Assembly: GCA_019454125.1 (NCBI GenBank)
Contig: CP075365.1
Span: 1,482,218 to 1,546,217, forward strand
From: Fimbriimonadaceae bacterium
GTDB lineage: Bacteria; Armatimonadota; Fimbriimonadia; Fimbriimonadales; Fimbriimonadaceae
Length of the DNA stretch: 64,000 nt
Direction: 5' to 3'
Every line of letters begins with the position of its first letter. Position 1 is the stretch's first letter. This document shows, in pieces, positions 52,015-61,476 of this stretch. A program made the translations under genes and the position numbers. The notes beneath the pieces were generated by a model that did no database searches, was not told the origin of the DNA, and saw only the letters and a program-made list of their open reading frames with translations.

Positions 52015-55000
52015 ATGTGGCAAGGTTCGATCAATGTCCGGCTCTTCGGGAGGCTCACGGTCGCCGTGGGCGAGACCGAGACCAGCCGTTTCCGGACCGA
52101 GAAGACGGCCGCGTTGCTGGGCTACCTCGCCTATCACCTGGGAAGGCCCGTCACGCGGGAGTCGCTCATCGACATGCTCTGGCCGGACTCGTTCGGCGAG
52201 CAGGGACGGCAGAGCCTCCGCACCGCACTAAGCTCGCTCCGCAAGCTCTTGGACTCGCCTGACGGCAACGGCCTCCAAGCGGACCGGGACTCGGTCTGCC
52301 TGAACCCCGACCTCGTTTCCACGGATGTCCGCCAGTTCGAACGCCTCCTGGAGGCGGCGGCCGGGGAAACCGACGCTGGAGTCCGGGTGCGCCAAAGGGA
52401 ATCCGCCCTCCAGTTGGTCCAGGGGCCGCTGCTGCAGGGCCAAGACGAGGACTGGATCATTCCCCAGCTGCTAAAACTGGAGGAGCAGTGGGTGGAGGCC
52501 ACGCTCGGCCTCGTCGCCGACTACCGCCGCCTCGAAAACCTTTCCTCCGCGGTGATGGCGGTGAAGCGGACCATTGCGGTCGCCCCGCTTCGGGAAGACC
52601 TCCACGTCGCCCTCATCAAGCTCTATGGCGAGGAGGGGAGAAGCGCCGAGGCGCTCCGCCAGTTCGAGGAGCTCGAGCGGCTTCTGGACTCGCAGTGGGG
52701 AGAGGCTCCGTCCGCCGCCGCGGTCCAAGCCTTGGAGGCCTCCGAGCGCGACGGGGACGTCGAAGAGCAGATCCAAGCCGTGAAGAAGCGGCTCGCCGCT
52801 TCGATCCGTGAGGCTCCAGGCCAAGCGGAGCCTGCCGGGCCGCCCTCGCACGCCTCGAGGGCCAACTTGCCGGCAGAGCTCTCGAAGTTCTTCAACCGCG
52901 TGGACGAGATCGCGAGGATCGTGGACCTGCTCTCGCCGGAATCGACCGACCCGGGGCGGCTGCTGACGGTCGTCGGGTTCGGCGGCTGCGGCAAGACGCG
53001 GCTCTCGATCCGGGTCGCATCCGTGTTGGCGGAGGCTTATGGTGGGCGGGTCTGGTTCGTGCCGTTGGCCTCGCTCCGCGACCCTGGCTTGCTGCCGTAC
53101 ACGGTCGGCTCCGTGCTGATCGGCAACCAGGCGCAACAGGGCGACCCTTGGGTCAGCATCCGAAACACTCTCGCGGGCGGCCCTTCTCTCCTCGTCTTGG
53201 ACAACTATGAGCAAGTCGCCGAAGGAGGCGCCCCTTTCGTCCAAGACTTGCTTTCTGCATCGAGCGACGTGCGGATCCTCGTCACTTCAAGGACCCGGTT
53301 GCATGTCGAGGGAGAAAGGCTCTTTAACCTAAACCCGCTCGTGACCCCAAGCGTTGCGGCGAGCCTCGCCCAGATCTCCCAGAACGACAGCCTGCGCCTC
53401 TTTGTCGACCGGGCCAAGGCGGTCCGGCAGGACTTCGAACTCACTGTTGACAATGTCCGGCCCGTCGCCGAGATTTGCGCGCGGCTCGATGGCCTGCCGC
53501 TCGCCCTCGAACTGGCGGCGGGCCGAGTCGGACTGGCCAGCCCCGCGCAGATCGTCGGGCAGCTCGCCCACCGTCTGGACGCCTTCGCCACCAAGCGCCA
53601 CGGTCCGGACGGACGCCACCGAAACCTGCGCGCCTGCATCGAGTGGAGCTATGACCTGCTACACGACGAGACGCGCCCCGGCTTCGCCGCCATGAGCGTC
53701 TTTCGGAACGGGGCCGCGCTTGAGGCCATTGCCGCCGTCACGGGGACGCCCGGGCCGGAGACCCTGCTCGAGGAGCTTGTCGAGGACTCGCTGCTCCAGG
53801 CGGTCGAGACGCCGGTTGGAATGAGGTTCCTGATGCTGGAGACCGTGCGCGAGTTCGCCCGCGAGCGACTCACCGAACTCGGACAGGACAGGGCACTGAA
53901 CGCCCACGCCGCCTATTTCGCGGCCCTGATCGAGGAGGCGGTGCCGAAGCTGAACAGCCCGGACCAGAAGGAATGGGCGGCCAAGTGCGCTCCCGAGCTG
54001 GACAATTTTCGCGCCGTCTGCGACCGTGCCATGCGAGGCGCGGTCGCGGTCGAATACGGCCTCCGCGTGGTGGGCAGCATCCCGCAATTGGTGATGCTGA
54101 GCTCGAGCGCAGGCGAGTGGGCAGAGCGCTGCCGCGCGCTCCTTGCGGCCGCACCGGAGGCGGACGTCACCTTGAAGGCGAAAGCCTGGGGGGCGCTCGG
54201 CATCTACTCGACGTTCCAGATGCGTCTGCCGGAAGCCATCGAGGCGACCCGCAAAGCCTACGAGTACTGGCGACAGACCGACGATCGAGTCCGCACCGCC
54301 GGCACCCTGTGCAACCTGGGCAACATCCTTCTTAGCGCGGGCCGCTTGGACGAAGCGGAGGAAGCGTTCAAGCAGGTCGTGCTCGAGAACCATGAGTTGA
54401 AGAACCCGCGCCTTGAAGTCATCGCGCGCGTCAACCTCGGCCGTTTCTGCGATTTTGCCGGCGACCTCGCGTCCGCCGAGGACCACTATCGGACGGCCGA
54501 GCCGCTCGCCGAGGAAGTCGGCGACCGCCGCCTGCAAAGCATCCTGCTGGAGCACCGCGCCCTCATCGCGATAGCGGAGAAGCGCCTCGAGGACGCCGAC
54601 GCCCTGCTGCACGAGTCGCAACGGATCAATTCCGACATCGCCTATTCCCGAGGGACGGCCTTCAACCACCTCAACTTCGGCTCGCTTGCCGCCCTCCGCG
54701 AAGACTGGGACGAAGCCTGGCGTCAGACCCTCGATGGGATCGAGGCCCTTTGGGCGGGGCAGTGGTTCGACGGCGCGGACTCGGCCGTGGCCCATGTCGC
54801 CTGCTTGGCGGCGGCCGTCGGAGACTTCGTGGGCTTTGCCCGGCTGGCCGGCTACTTCTCCGAGCGCGACTCGCCCCCGCTGGTCACCACCAGCATGCGC
54901 AGACCCTTCGAAGAGGCCGTGGCCACCGCGTCCGGCGCGCTGGGCAACGCGGCCTATAAGGCGGCGACCAGCACCGGCAGCAGATGGTCGAACGAGCAAG

Positions 55001-55053
55001 CGGTCGAATTCGCCCTCGGCCTTTGCCGCGACCGCGCCGCGCCAAAGTCCTAA
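52015..55053 (+). CDS. Giant BTAD/NB-ARC/TPR transcriptional regulator (AfsR/SARP-like)
   Basis: This 1012-residue cytosolic protein has an OmpR-like DNA-binding region (about 1-100; VTRESLIDMLWPD, SLRTALSSLRKLL), a bacterial transcriptional activator domain (about 110-250), and an NB-ARC NTPase domain with P-loop VGFGGCGKTRLS near 319-330 and LLVLDNYEQV near 396. A winged-helix linker is followed by TPR-like helices from about 690 to the end. This layout is common in actinobacterial AfsR/SARP regulators and also occurs elsewhere. It should act as an ATP-gated switch; the ligand is unknown. The ATG at 52015 is the first in-frame start. Confidence 0.85.
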   Translation: MWQGSINVRLFGRLTVAVGETETSRFRTEKTAALLGYLAYHLGRPVTRESLIDMLWPDSFGEQGRQSLRTALSSLRKLLDSPDGNGLQADRDSVCLNPDLVSTDVRQFERLLEAAAGETDAGVRVRQRESALQLVQGPLLQGQDEDWIIPQLLKLEEQWVEATLGLVADYRRLENLSSAVMAVKRTIAVAPLREDLHVALIKLYGEEGRSAEALRQFEELERLLDSQWGEAPSAAAVQALEASERDGDVEEQIQAVKKRLAASIREAPGQAEPAGPPSHASRANLPAELSKFFNRVDEIARIVDLLSPESTDPGRLLTVVGFGGCGKTRLSIRVASVLAEAYGGRVWFVPLASLRDPGLLPYTVGSVLIGNQAQQGDPWVSIRNTLAGGPSLLVLDNYEQVAEGGAPFVQDLLSASSDVRILVTSRTRLHVEGERLFNLNPLVTPSVAASLAQISQNDSLRLFVDRAKAVRQDFELTVDNVRPVAEICARLDGLPLALELAAGRVGLASPAQIVGQLAHRLDAFATKRHGPDGRHRNLRACIEWSYDLLHDETRPGFAAMSVFRNGAALEAIAAVTGTPGPETLLEELVEDSLLQAVETPVGMRFLMLETVREFARERLTELGQDRALNAHAAYFAALIEEAVPKLNSPDQKEWAAKCAPELDNFRAVCDRAMRGAVAVEYGLRVVGSIPQLVMLSSSAGEWAERCRALLAAAPEADVTLKAKAWGALGIYSTFQMRLPEAIEATRKAYEYWRQTDDRVRTAGTLCNLGNILLSAGRLDEAEEAFKQVVLENHELKNPRLEVIARVNLGRFCDFAGDLASAEDHYRTAEPLAEEVGDRRLQSILLEHRALIAIAEKRLEDADALLHESQRINSDIAYSRGTAFNHLNFGSLAALREDWDEAWRQTLDGIEALWAGQWFDGADSAVAHVACLAAAVGDFVGFARLAGYFSERDSPPLVTTSMRRPFEEAVATASGALGNAAYKAATSTGSRWSNEQAVEFALGLCRDRAAPKS

Positions 55054-55089
55054 GCAGGCCGATTCACTGGCTTCATAATCCGAGGCTCT

Positions 55090-55165
<76 letters not shown>

Positions 55166-55194
55166 AGATCTATGCCCGGCTCCGGGCTACGCTC

Positions 55195-56325
55195 CTAACC
55201 AAGCAAAGCTTTGCGCAGGTGTTTAAGGGCGGTGTGGCGTTCTTGGCGGATGCGGAGTGTGCCTTCAGCGAGGAGGGCGGAGAACGCATGGCGGTCGTCC
55301 TTGATGCGCGAGAGGGAGTCGAGCACGCCTTGGGCGTCGTCGAGCGCATGGCAAGGCAGGGTGTAGCGCAGGAGCTCGTGCAGGCCGCGAGTCTTGTGCG
55401 TTCCAGAGGGGAGCGAAACGAACGGCGTGCCGACCGTCGCCGCCTGGATCGCGGTGTGGTAGCGACCGCCGACGAGCGCGAAGGACTGCGCGAGCAGAGC
55501 ACTCACGTCGCGATAGCCGATGCCTGGCTTCGGCCTCAGGGGAGGGAGACCGCCCACCTTGGCCACAACTGATTCCATCTCGACCGCGACGCTCGGGTTC
55601 CAGGTCAGCGCACACACTTGGAGCCCATTGTCGCGGGCAAAGGCGGCGGCTGCCTCCATCGGGGGGCTTTGGTGGAGTCCCGAGTGCCCACCCGAACCGG
55701 TCAGGCACAGAAGCGGCCCGAGGACCTCCCCAGCGACCAACTCGGCCAGCGGCATTTCGCTTGGCTCGGTGCGGAACGCGGAATCCGCGAAGAGGAACGC
55801 CTCCGAAAAGCCGAGCTCCCGCATGTACGCGAGCGAAGCGGGCTCTCGGAGCGCGACCATGCGGAACTTCGCATAGGTCGCCCGCATTGCGGGCTCGAAG
55901 CCCGGGGCCGCGGAAAAGACGGACTGGTTGAGGCTCAAGACGGGCTTCCCCATCTCTGCGGCGAGCCAAGGCAAGAGCAACAGCCGCGAGCCTTCGAAGA
56001 AGTTCAGCCCGGTCATGGTGCCCTCGGCCATGAAGACGACGACGTCTGCCTGCCTGAGCCGCGAAAGGAGCGCCTCGCCATAGATCGCTTGGCCCGCGAG
56101 GGTGACGAGCCCGGGGCTCCCGCGTCCGGCCAACGAGCGGCGCAACCAGGGGTCGAGCAGGCGGACCCGCCTGTCGGCGGCGACCTTCTCCCCCAGCGGG
56201 ACGAAGTGGAACTCTACGGGGGCTTCGCCGAGAGCTTCGCGCAGATCGTCCAGCAGTCCGAAACTGGTGGCTTGGCACCCCCAGTTCGGGCGGTCGCCGG
56301 TCCAGTTAAGGATGGAGATCCGCAT
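55195..56325 (-). CDS. Polysaccharide pyruvyl transferase family protein
   Basis: The 376-residue protein has the PS_pyruv_trans fold: opening ISILNWTGDRPNWGCQATSFGLL, central segments VVVFMAEGTMTGLNFF and LSLNQSVFSAAPGF, and a late GGRYHTAIQAATVGTPFVSLP near 308-328 typical of the family. Members add ketal-linked pyruvate to cell-wall sugars (CsaB, WcaK). The ATG at 56325 is preferred over a GTG at 56334. It stands alone but fits the surface-polysaccharide theme. Confidence 0.78.
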   Translation of the reverse strand: MRISILNWTGDRPNWGCQATSFGLLDDLREALGEAPVEFHFVPLGEKVAADRRVRLLDPWLRRSLAGRGSPGLVTLAGQAIYGEALLSRLRQADVVVFMAEGTMTGLNFFEGSRLLLLPWLAAEMGKPVLSLNQSVFSAAPGFEPAMRATYAKFRMVALREPASLAYMRELGFSEAFLFADSAFRTEPSEMPLAELVAGEVLGPLLCLTGSGGHSGLHQSPPMEAAAAFARDNGLQVCALTWNPSVAVEMESVVAKVGGLPPLRPKPGIGYRDVSALLAQSFALVGGRYHTAIQAATVGTPFVSLPSGTHKTRGLHELLRYTLPCHALDDAQGVLDSLSRIKDDRHAFSALLAEGTLRIRQERHTALKHLRKALLG

Positions 56326-56700
56326 CGGGCGCACACGCAGATGTTAGAAGACGGGCGGCAGCGGCCGCTTGCCGAGGGGCAAATGGTGTGCGGCCCTAAC
56401 TCGGTCGCGAGCTACGGTGCTTCGGTTTCTCGGCATCAACGCGAGTCTAGCCCAGCCGCGCGCCCCTCACCCTCTCCCCCGGAGGGGCGAGGGGGCTCCG
56501 GATTCCTCAGCAACTCGACTAGTTTCTGCGGTTTAGAGCGGCTTTTGGCACGGTCGTTGGCATGGCCTTGTCACAGATCGGCCGCAGATGAGCAATAGGC
56601 CGGTACCAAAGCGACCAAGCCAAGGGTCGTAAGCAACTTAGAAACCACCCCACAATCACCTCAGGCGGGCCGTCTTCCCGACGGACCCGCCTCTCTTTGG
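56326..56700. other. Intergenic region with a GC-rich palindrome and a hairpin
   Basis: These 375 bp lie between the pyruvyl transferase start and the end of the next minus-strand gene. They include a palindrome CCCCTC...GAGGGG at about 56463-56487, unlike the array cores but similar in composition, and a hairpin AGGCGGG/CCCGCCT at 56663-56692. No gene-like frame or RNA gene was recognised. Confidence 0.6.
56663..56692 (-). terminator. Hairpin downstream of the copper monooxygenase fusion
   Basis: AGGCGGG and CCGTC (56663-56674) pair with GACGG and CCCGCCT (56680-56692), with one bulged base. It lies 9 bp after the stop on the minus strand, but no T-run follows on that strand. Confidence 0.4.
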
Positions 56701-58425
56701 TCAGAAGTCTGCTTCCTTCCAGCCGTCCTGGCCCCGGACGGAGATCGCGGCGACCAAGAGCATCATCTCGTCGGTCGTCTGCTCGCCCCAATGCAACGTC
56801 TTAGGCGGATCGTTCGGATTGTTCGGGTTTCCGGCTGAATTGTCGTAGACCGCCTCGACCACGATCTTCGAGCCCTTGTCGATGTCCAGGGGGCTTCGGA
56901 GCTGGTACATCAGCTGCCAGTTGAAGTCCCACGCGGGGATGTCGATGAGCGGAAGCTCCGAGCCGTCCGGCTTGACCAGGGTCGCCCGCATGGATTTTCC
57001 GGTGAGGTGCATGTGCGGCATCAGGGAGTAGAGGCGCACGTCGGCGGGGATCGGGATTGTCTGCTTCACCCTGTGGTCCGATTCGCCGGCTGGGATGCGG
57101 ATCAGGGGGTTGGCGAGCCAAGCGATCTTGACCGAGTTCTGCACCTTGCCCTTGTTGAAGTAGAGCGCGACCTTCGTGAGGTCTTTCTCGGGTTTGCCGC
57201 TCTTGTTGTAGTGGACCTGGAGCACGATGTCCGTCCCCGGTTTCAAGAGGAAGCCGGCGTCCTCTGGGAAGCGTGAGGGGACGAGGCCGGGCGCCCACCC
57301 GCCAAGCGAGTTGTCCGGCTGGACGCCAATGCCCCCGCCGGACGTCTTATAGCCGCCGGATCGACCTGCCGCAGCCATCTTCCTCGCGCGGCCGCTGGAA
57401 TCGAGGAAGGCTATCACGTGATGGACGACGCGCCGGTTGCCGGGCTGCACGTCCATCGCCTGGATCCAGACCGGCTTCTTAATGTCCGGCGTGATGACGA
57501 AGTTCCAGTATTCATCGCGGCCGTCTGGGCCAAGGTCGAAGCTCTCCGGCATCGAGACCACCATGTCCGGCTTGCCCAGCGCCCAGTCGCTCTTGAAAGT
57601 GGGCGGCTTCGGCGCCTTCTTCGGGTCGCCTTGCGGCGCGCCCGCCTGCGCCCATTGCCGAAGGACGGCGACCTCGCGGTCGGAAAGGCGGTTTTCTTGT
57701 TTGAACTCGCCGACGCCCGGCGCGGCCTTCCATGGTGGCATGGTGCCCTTGCCGGTGACCTCGGCGATCATGTTCGACCAGTTCTTCGCGTTCTGGTAGC
57801 CGACCATCGAAAACGGCCCGACCTGCCCTGGGCGGTGGCAGGTGACGCAATGGTCGTTCAGGATCGCGGCGACATGTTCAGAGTAGTTGACTTCCTTCAA
57901 GGTCGGGACAGGCGGGCCAGGATCCATGATGCAGCCGACGGGCTTTGTCTCCGCCACTGTTGGGCTCTTGCCGTTGGCCACCGCGAGCAACGCTTCGCGC
58001 AGATAGGGTCTGCGGACGGCGTCGGCGTATTTGGAATCGTCGATCGCGCCCCGGTAGAGCAGGGCCCCGTCCGCCGACCGAACGACGACGGTCGGGACGA
58101 TCTCGACTTTATTGGCCCGGGCCTTCTCTCCGCCTAAGTCCAATTCGGCGGAGAAGGAGTAGTTCCGCTCGCGGACATAGGCTTCGACCTTACTCCGACT
58201 GTCGGCCGCGTTCGGAAAATACGAAGCGAACTGGACCCCTTTCGGCTTGAACTCCTCGACGAGGCTGTTGATCCGCGGCGTATAAGCGGCCGCGACCGGG
58301 CACTCGGTGCTGAGGTAGAAGGTAACAATCGCCGTCGGATTCTTCGGCTGCTTGGCCCCGACCATGCCAAAGGCGAAGAGGCCGAGCGCGCCGGCCACCG
58401 GCAGAAATCGAAGGATTGGGTTCAT
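56701..58425 (-). CDS. Thioredoxin-like / cytochrome c / copper monooxygenase fusion protein
   Basis: This 574-residue exported protein has a signal peptide (about 1-24), a thioredoxin-fold domain (about 30-150, one Cys in STECPVAAAY at 42), a heme c motif CVTCH at 193-197, and a C-terminal domain like copper type II ascorbate-dependent monooxygenases (PHM/DBH). Candidate copper ligands are His335-His336 in VVHHVIAF, His405 in LQVHYN, and His471/His473 in MPHMHLTG. The start MNPILRF at 58425 gives the signal peptide; the frame opens earlier. Similar fusions occur in Planctomycetes and Acidobacteria. The substrate is unknown. Confidence 0.82.
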   Translation of the reverse strand: MNPILRFLPVAGALGLFAFGMVGAKQPKNPTAIVTFYLSTECPVAAAYTPRINSLVEEFKPKGVQFASYFPNAADSRSKVEAYVRERNYSFSAELDLGGEKARANKVEIVPTVVVRSADGALLYRGAIDDSKYADAVRRPYLREALLAVANGKSPTVAETKPVGCIMDPGPPVPTLKEVNYSEHVAAILNDHCVTCHRPGQVGPFSMVGYQNAKNWSNMIAEVTGKGTMPPWKAAPGVGEFKQENRLSDREVAVLRQWAQAGAPQGDPKKAPKPPTFKSDWALGKPDMVVSMPESFDLGPDGRDEYWNFVITPDIKKPVWIQAMDVQPGNRRVVHHVIAFLDSSGRARKMAAAGRSGGYKTSGGGIGVQPDNSLGGWAPGLVPSRFPEDAGFLLKPGTDIVLQVHYNKSGKPEKDLTKVALYFNKGKVQNSVKIAWLANPLIRIPAGESDHRVKQTIPIPADVRLYSLMPHMHLTGKSMRATLVKPDGSELPLIDIPAWDFNWQLMYQLRSPLDIDKGSKIVVEAVYDNSAGNPNNPNDPPKTLHWGEQTTDEMMLLVAAISVRGQDGWKEADF

Positions 58426-58476
58426 AGTGCTCAACACCAGGGTCAGACGCGCCCAGTCAAAGGAGTTTACAAGGGA

Positions 58477-59220
58477 ATGGCGAAAACGGTTCTTGTCACG
58501 GGCTCTTCGAAAGGGATCGGGCGGGCGGTGGCGCTGCGCTTGGCAGAAGACGGATGGCGGGTGGCCCTGCACTTCGGGGCCGATCAGGCGGGCGCAAACG
58601 AGACGGCCCGGCAGCTTGGCGAGGCCTGCGCGGGCATGGTGCAGGCGGACCTCTCGAATCCTGCGGAGGTCGGGCAGATCGTGCCCGAGGCGGTTCGCCT
58701 GGCCGGTTCGCTCGAAGCCCTTGTGAACAACGCTGGAGAGTATGTGAAGCTGGACTTTCTCGGTTCGAGCCAGGAGGAGTTCGACGCGGCGTGGCGACGG
58801 GCGATGCAGGTGAACTTCTTCGCGCCGGTGGCGCTCGTCCGGGCGGCCGCGCAGCACTTTCTGGAGCGGGGAAGCGGCGCCGTCGTCAACGTGGCGAGCC
58901 GGGTTGGGCACCGCGGTGAAGCAGGCGCCTCTCCATATTCGGCGTCAAAGTCGGCCCTTCTCAATTTGACGAGGGCGCTTGCCGTCGAGCATGCAAAGCT
59001 CGGCGTGCGGCACTTTGCGATCGCCCCGGGCTGGGTCGAGACGGCGATGGCACGCGAGGGGATGGAGACCCGCCTGCCCGAAATCCTGCGCGACATCCCG
59101 CTCGGGCGCATGGCGAGCCCGGCTGATTGCGCGGCGGCGGTGGCTTTTCTCTTGCGCGACGAAGCCGCCTACCTCAGCGGCATCGTCCTCGACATCAACG
59201 GCGCCAGCTACTTGCGCTGA
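58477..59220 (+). CDS. Short-chain dehydrogenase/reductase, FabG-like
   Basis: This 247-residue NAD(P)-dependent enzyme has TGSSKGIG near 8-15, the structural NNAG, and the catalytic Ser and YxxxK in SPYSASKSAL near 151-160. The C-terminal GIVLDINGASYLR closes the fold. It may be a 3-oxoacyl-ACP reductase, but many SDRs look alike. It is divergent from the copper monooxygenase gene with a 51-bp gap and is followed 43 bp later by the M16 pair. Confidence 0.85.
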   Translation: MAKTVLVTGSSKGIGRAVALRLAEDGWRVALHFGADQAGANETARQLGEACAGMVQADLSNPAEVGQIVPEAVRLAGSLEALVNNAGEYVKLDFLGSSQEEFDAAWRRAMQVNFFAPVALVRAAAQHFLERGSGAVVNVASRVGHRGEAGASPYSASKSALLNLTRALAVEHAKLGVRHFAIAPGWVETAMAREGMETRLPEILRDIPLGRMASPADCAAAVAFLLRDEAAYLSGIVLDINGASYLR

Positions 59221-59263
59221 GGGGTACCGGGCCGGGCACCGCCCTTCTCGGTACCCTGGTGAG

Positions 59264-60352
59264 ATGCTTGTGGCAGCCCTGCTCCTTGGGCAGATCGTCG
59301 CCTCCCCTCTGCAGCGGGCGACTTTGCCAAACGGGGCGCGGGTCAGCGTCGAGGGCACGGGTTCTGGCGACGCGGTGGTCGTGCTCGCTGTGGGAGCGGG
59401 GGCCGCCCCCGATACGCCCGAGACCCACGGCTTCCGCCACCTTTGGGAGCACCTTGTCGCCAAGCGGATCGGACCCGGAATAGAGGCGGCGGGGGGACGG
59501 CTCATCGCCGAGACCACCCGCGACGCGACTTTCTTCACCATCCTGATCGACCCCGACAAGCTTTCTGTCGCTTGGGAGAGCGTCTCCCGCGTGGCCGCCG
59601 GACTTCCCCTCGGCCCAGGGGAAGTGGAGAGGGAGGTCGGCATTATCGGACACGAATACGCGCTTCGCTCGGAGTACGACAAAGCTTCGGCCGAGGCATG
59701 GGCCGTTTATGGAGACCGAGGGTTGGACGGTTACGGTCCCGAAGGGACGATCAAGGGTGCGGACGCGGACGCCCTCCTTAGGCTCCACGAGCGGTCGATG
59801 GTCGGCTCGAACATCGCTCTGGCCGCTGTCGGAGACTTCGACACGGGCTCCGCCCTCGCGAGCGCGCGAAGCGCGCTCCAGGGAATCCGGGAGGGCGAGG
59901 CCAGGTTCCAACCCAGGCCCGTGGCGGAAGGAGAGGGCCGTTCGCGCACAGGAAGGGCGGCTTGGACGGCCGCGCCTTCCATCGAGGAGCCTGCGGGGCT
60001 GGCGCTACTCGGCGTAGGGCTCGTGCTGGCCCAAGACGGATCGGGGGGGCTGGTCGTCATGCCGAGCCCCACCGCCGGAATGGTGACAGTGGCCACCGCT
60101 TCTCTCATGAAGCCCGTCGCCGAGGCAGACCGGCCTTTGGTGCGGCAGCGCGCCCGCAACCTCGCCGCCCGTTATTGGCAGCGGCTCGCCACCGATCAAG
60201 TCGAACTCGCGAAGGCGCGTGCCCTTTGGGGTTTGGCGGGACGCAGCTTCAACCCGATGGAAAGGGCGGCGTGGGCGGAGCGGCTAGACGATTCGTTGCT
60301 TGACGAGGCGATCGGCCGGTGGAACCTGGCAATCGAAGGGGGCTCGCGGTGA
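59264..60352 (+). CDS. M16-family peptidase, catalytic subunit
   Basis: The 362-residue protein has a short N-terminal hydrophobic start (likely signal peptide). The inverted zinc motif HLWEH is at 59-63 and the likely third ligand Glu in GIIGHEYA near 132. It is about half of a full pitrilysin, as expected for a two-subunit enzyme. The downstream gene starts by a GTGA overlap and lacks the zinc motif, so the pair is probably an active/inactive heterodimer. Confidence 0.8.
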   Translation: MLVAALLLGQIVASPLQRATLPNGARVSVEGTGSGDAVVVLAVGAGAAPDTPETHGFRHLWEHLVAKRIGPGIEAAGGRLIAETTRDATFFTILIDPDKLSVAWESVSRVAAGLPLGPGEVEREVGIIGHEYALRSEYDKASAEAWAVYGDRGLDGYGPEGTIKGADADALLRLHERSMVGSNIALAAVGDFDTGSALASARSALQGIREGEARFQPRPVAEGEGRSRTGRAAWTAAPSIEEPAGLALLGVGLVLAQDGSGGLVVMPSPTAGMVTVATASLMKPVAEADRPLVRQRARNLAARYWQRLATDQVELAKARALWGLAGRSFNPMERAAWAERLDDSLLDEAIGRWNLAIEGGSR

Positions 60353-61476
60353 CGGCGGCGCTCGCGCTGCTGGCGCTGGTCGGCCCCAGCCTTGGGCTTA
60401 AGGTGCTCGAAGCGCCGGAAGAATCGCCGAACGTCGTCGTGCAGGCCGTCGTGCGCGCGGCACCGCTGGAAACGGGATACAAGCGCGCGGTCTGGCGCGT
60501 GCTGGCCGAAGCGCTCTGGGAAGGCACAAGCCAATTCACGACGGAGAAGATGCGCAGCTATGGCCAGCAAGCGGGCGTCCCCATGCTCATCAACCCGGGC
60601 GACGGCTTCATCAGGATCCAGATCGTCGAGCCGGAGAACGGTTACGACGTGGCCGCGCAGATCCTGGAATCGCTCGTCGAAGAGGCTCGCCTGAGCGACG
60701 AAGGGATCGCCAAGGCCAAGGAGCGGCTGCAAAGCCGCATCACCGATCCGTGGGTTAAGGCGGTCAACGGGCCGCAGCCGGACGTCTCGGCGGTGAAACC
60801 TGAGGCCGTCCGCGAGTTGTACCGCCTCTCCTTCCAGCCCGCCAACCTTCTCGTCGTGGTCGCCGGAGCGTTCGAGCCCGGCGCGCCGGCCAAGGACTTG
60901 GGTCGCAGGTTCCCGGCGAGGCCCGCGCCTCGGCCGGAGCGCTGGCGCGAGGCCGAGTCCAGGCTCGTCGCCCCCGATCTGGAATCGCACGAGATCCGCC
61001 TCGGGGAGCCCGGCGACATCGGGCCGAACGGGTTCGTGGCGGCCTATGCGCTGGGCACCGGGCAGGGATCGCTCTTGCACGAAGTGCTGCGCGAGGACAT
61101 GGGACGGAGCTACCGGCAAGAGGCCGTGCTCTGGCCGACCGCGCAGGGATTCTCGCTCCGCCTTGTCTGGGCAGGCCCGGCGAAGGGCGGGGAGGTCTTG
61201 GAGGCGCTCCGCGCCAAGAGGTTCCCGGTCGAGGCGACAATCGCCAGGGCGCTCAACCTTGCGGAGGCGTCGCTGCGCTTCGAAGGGAGGCTGAGCCCCG
61301 TCTGGCTGGACGCGCGCTCGCCTTGGAGCGGGGGGCTTGCCGACCGGGCCGCGTTGCTCGCCCTGAGTTCGCTCGGGTCACAGCCGAAGCCGATCCAAAT
61401 CGAGGTGCTCCGGAGCGCGGGGCCGGGGGGCGAAGACATCGAGGGCGCCTTGCAGCGCGCCAAAGTCGTGCGTTAA
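60349..61476 (+). CDS. M16-like non-catalytic partner
   Basis: This 375-residue protein has a signal-like hydrophobic start and an M16 fold by pattern (SFQPANLLVVVAGAFEPG near 168-185). There is no HxxEH motif, so it should be inactive as a protease. Its GTG start overlaps the previous stop as GTGA, giving tight coupling. Its stop shares TTAA with the convergent TPR gene. Confidence 0.75.
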   Translation: MTAALALLALVGPSLGLKVLEAPEESPNVVVQAVVRAAPLETGYKRAVWRVLAEALWEGTSQFTTEKMRSYGQQAGVPMLINPGDGFIRIQIVEPENGYDVAAQILESLVEEARLSDEGIAKAKERLQSRITDPWVKAVNGPQPDVSAVKPEAVRELYRLSFQPANLLVVVAGAFEPGAPAKDLGRRFPARPAPRPERWREAESRLVAPDLESHEIRLGEPGDIGPNGFVAAYALGTGQGSLLHEVLREDMGRSYRQEAVLWPTAQGFSLRLVWAGPAKGGEVLEALRAKRFPVEATIARALNLAEASLRFEGRLSPVWLDARSPWSGGLADRAALLALSSLGSQPKPIQIEVLRSAGPGGEDIEGALQRAKVVR

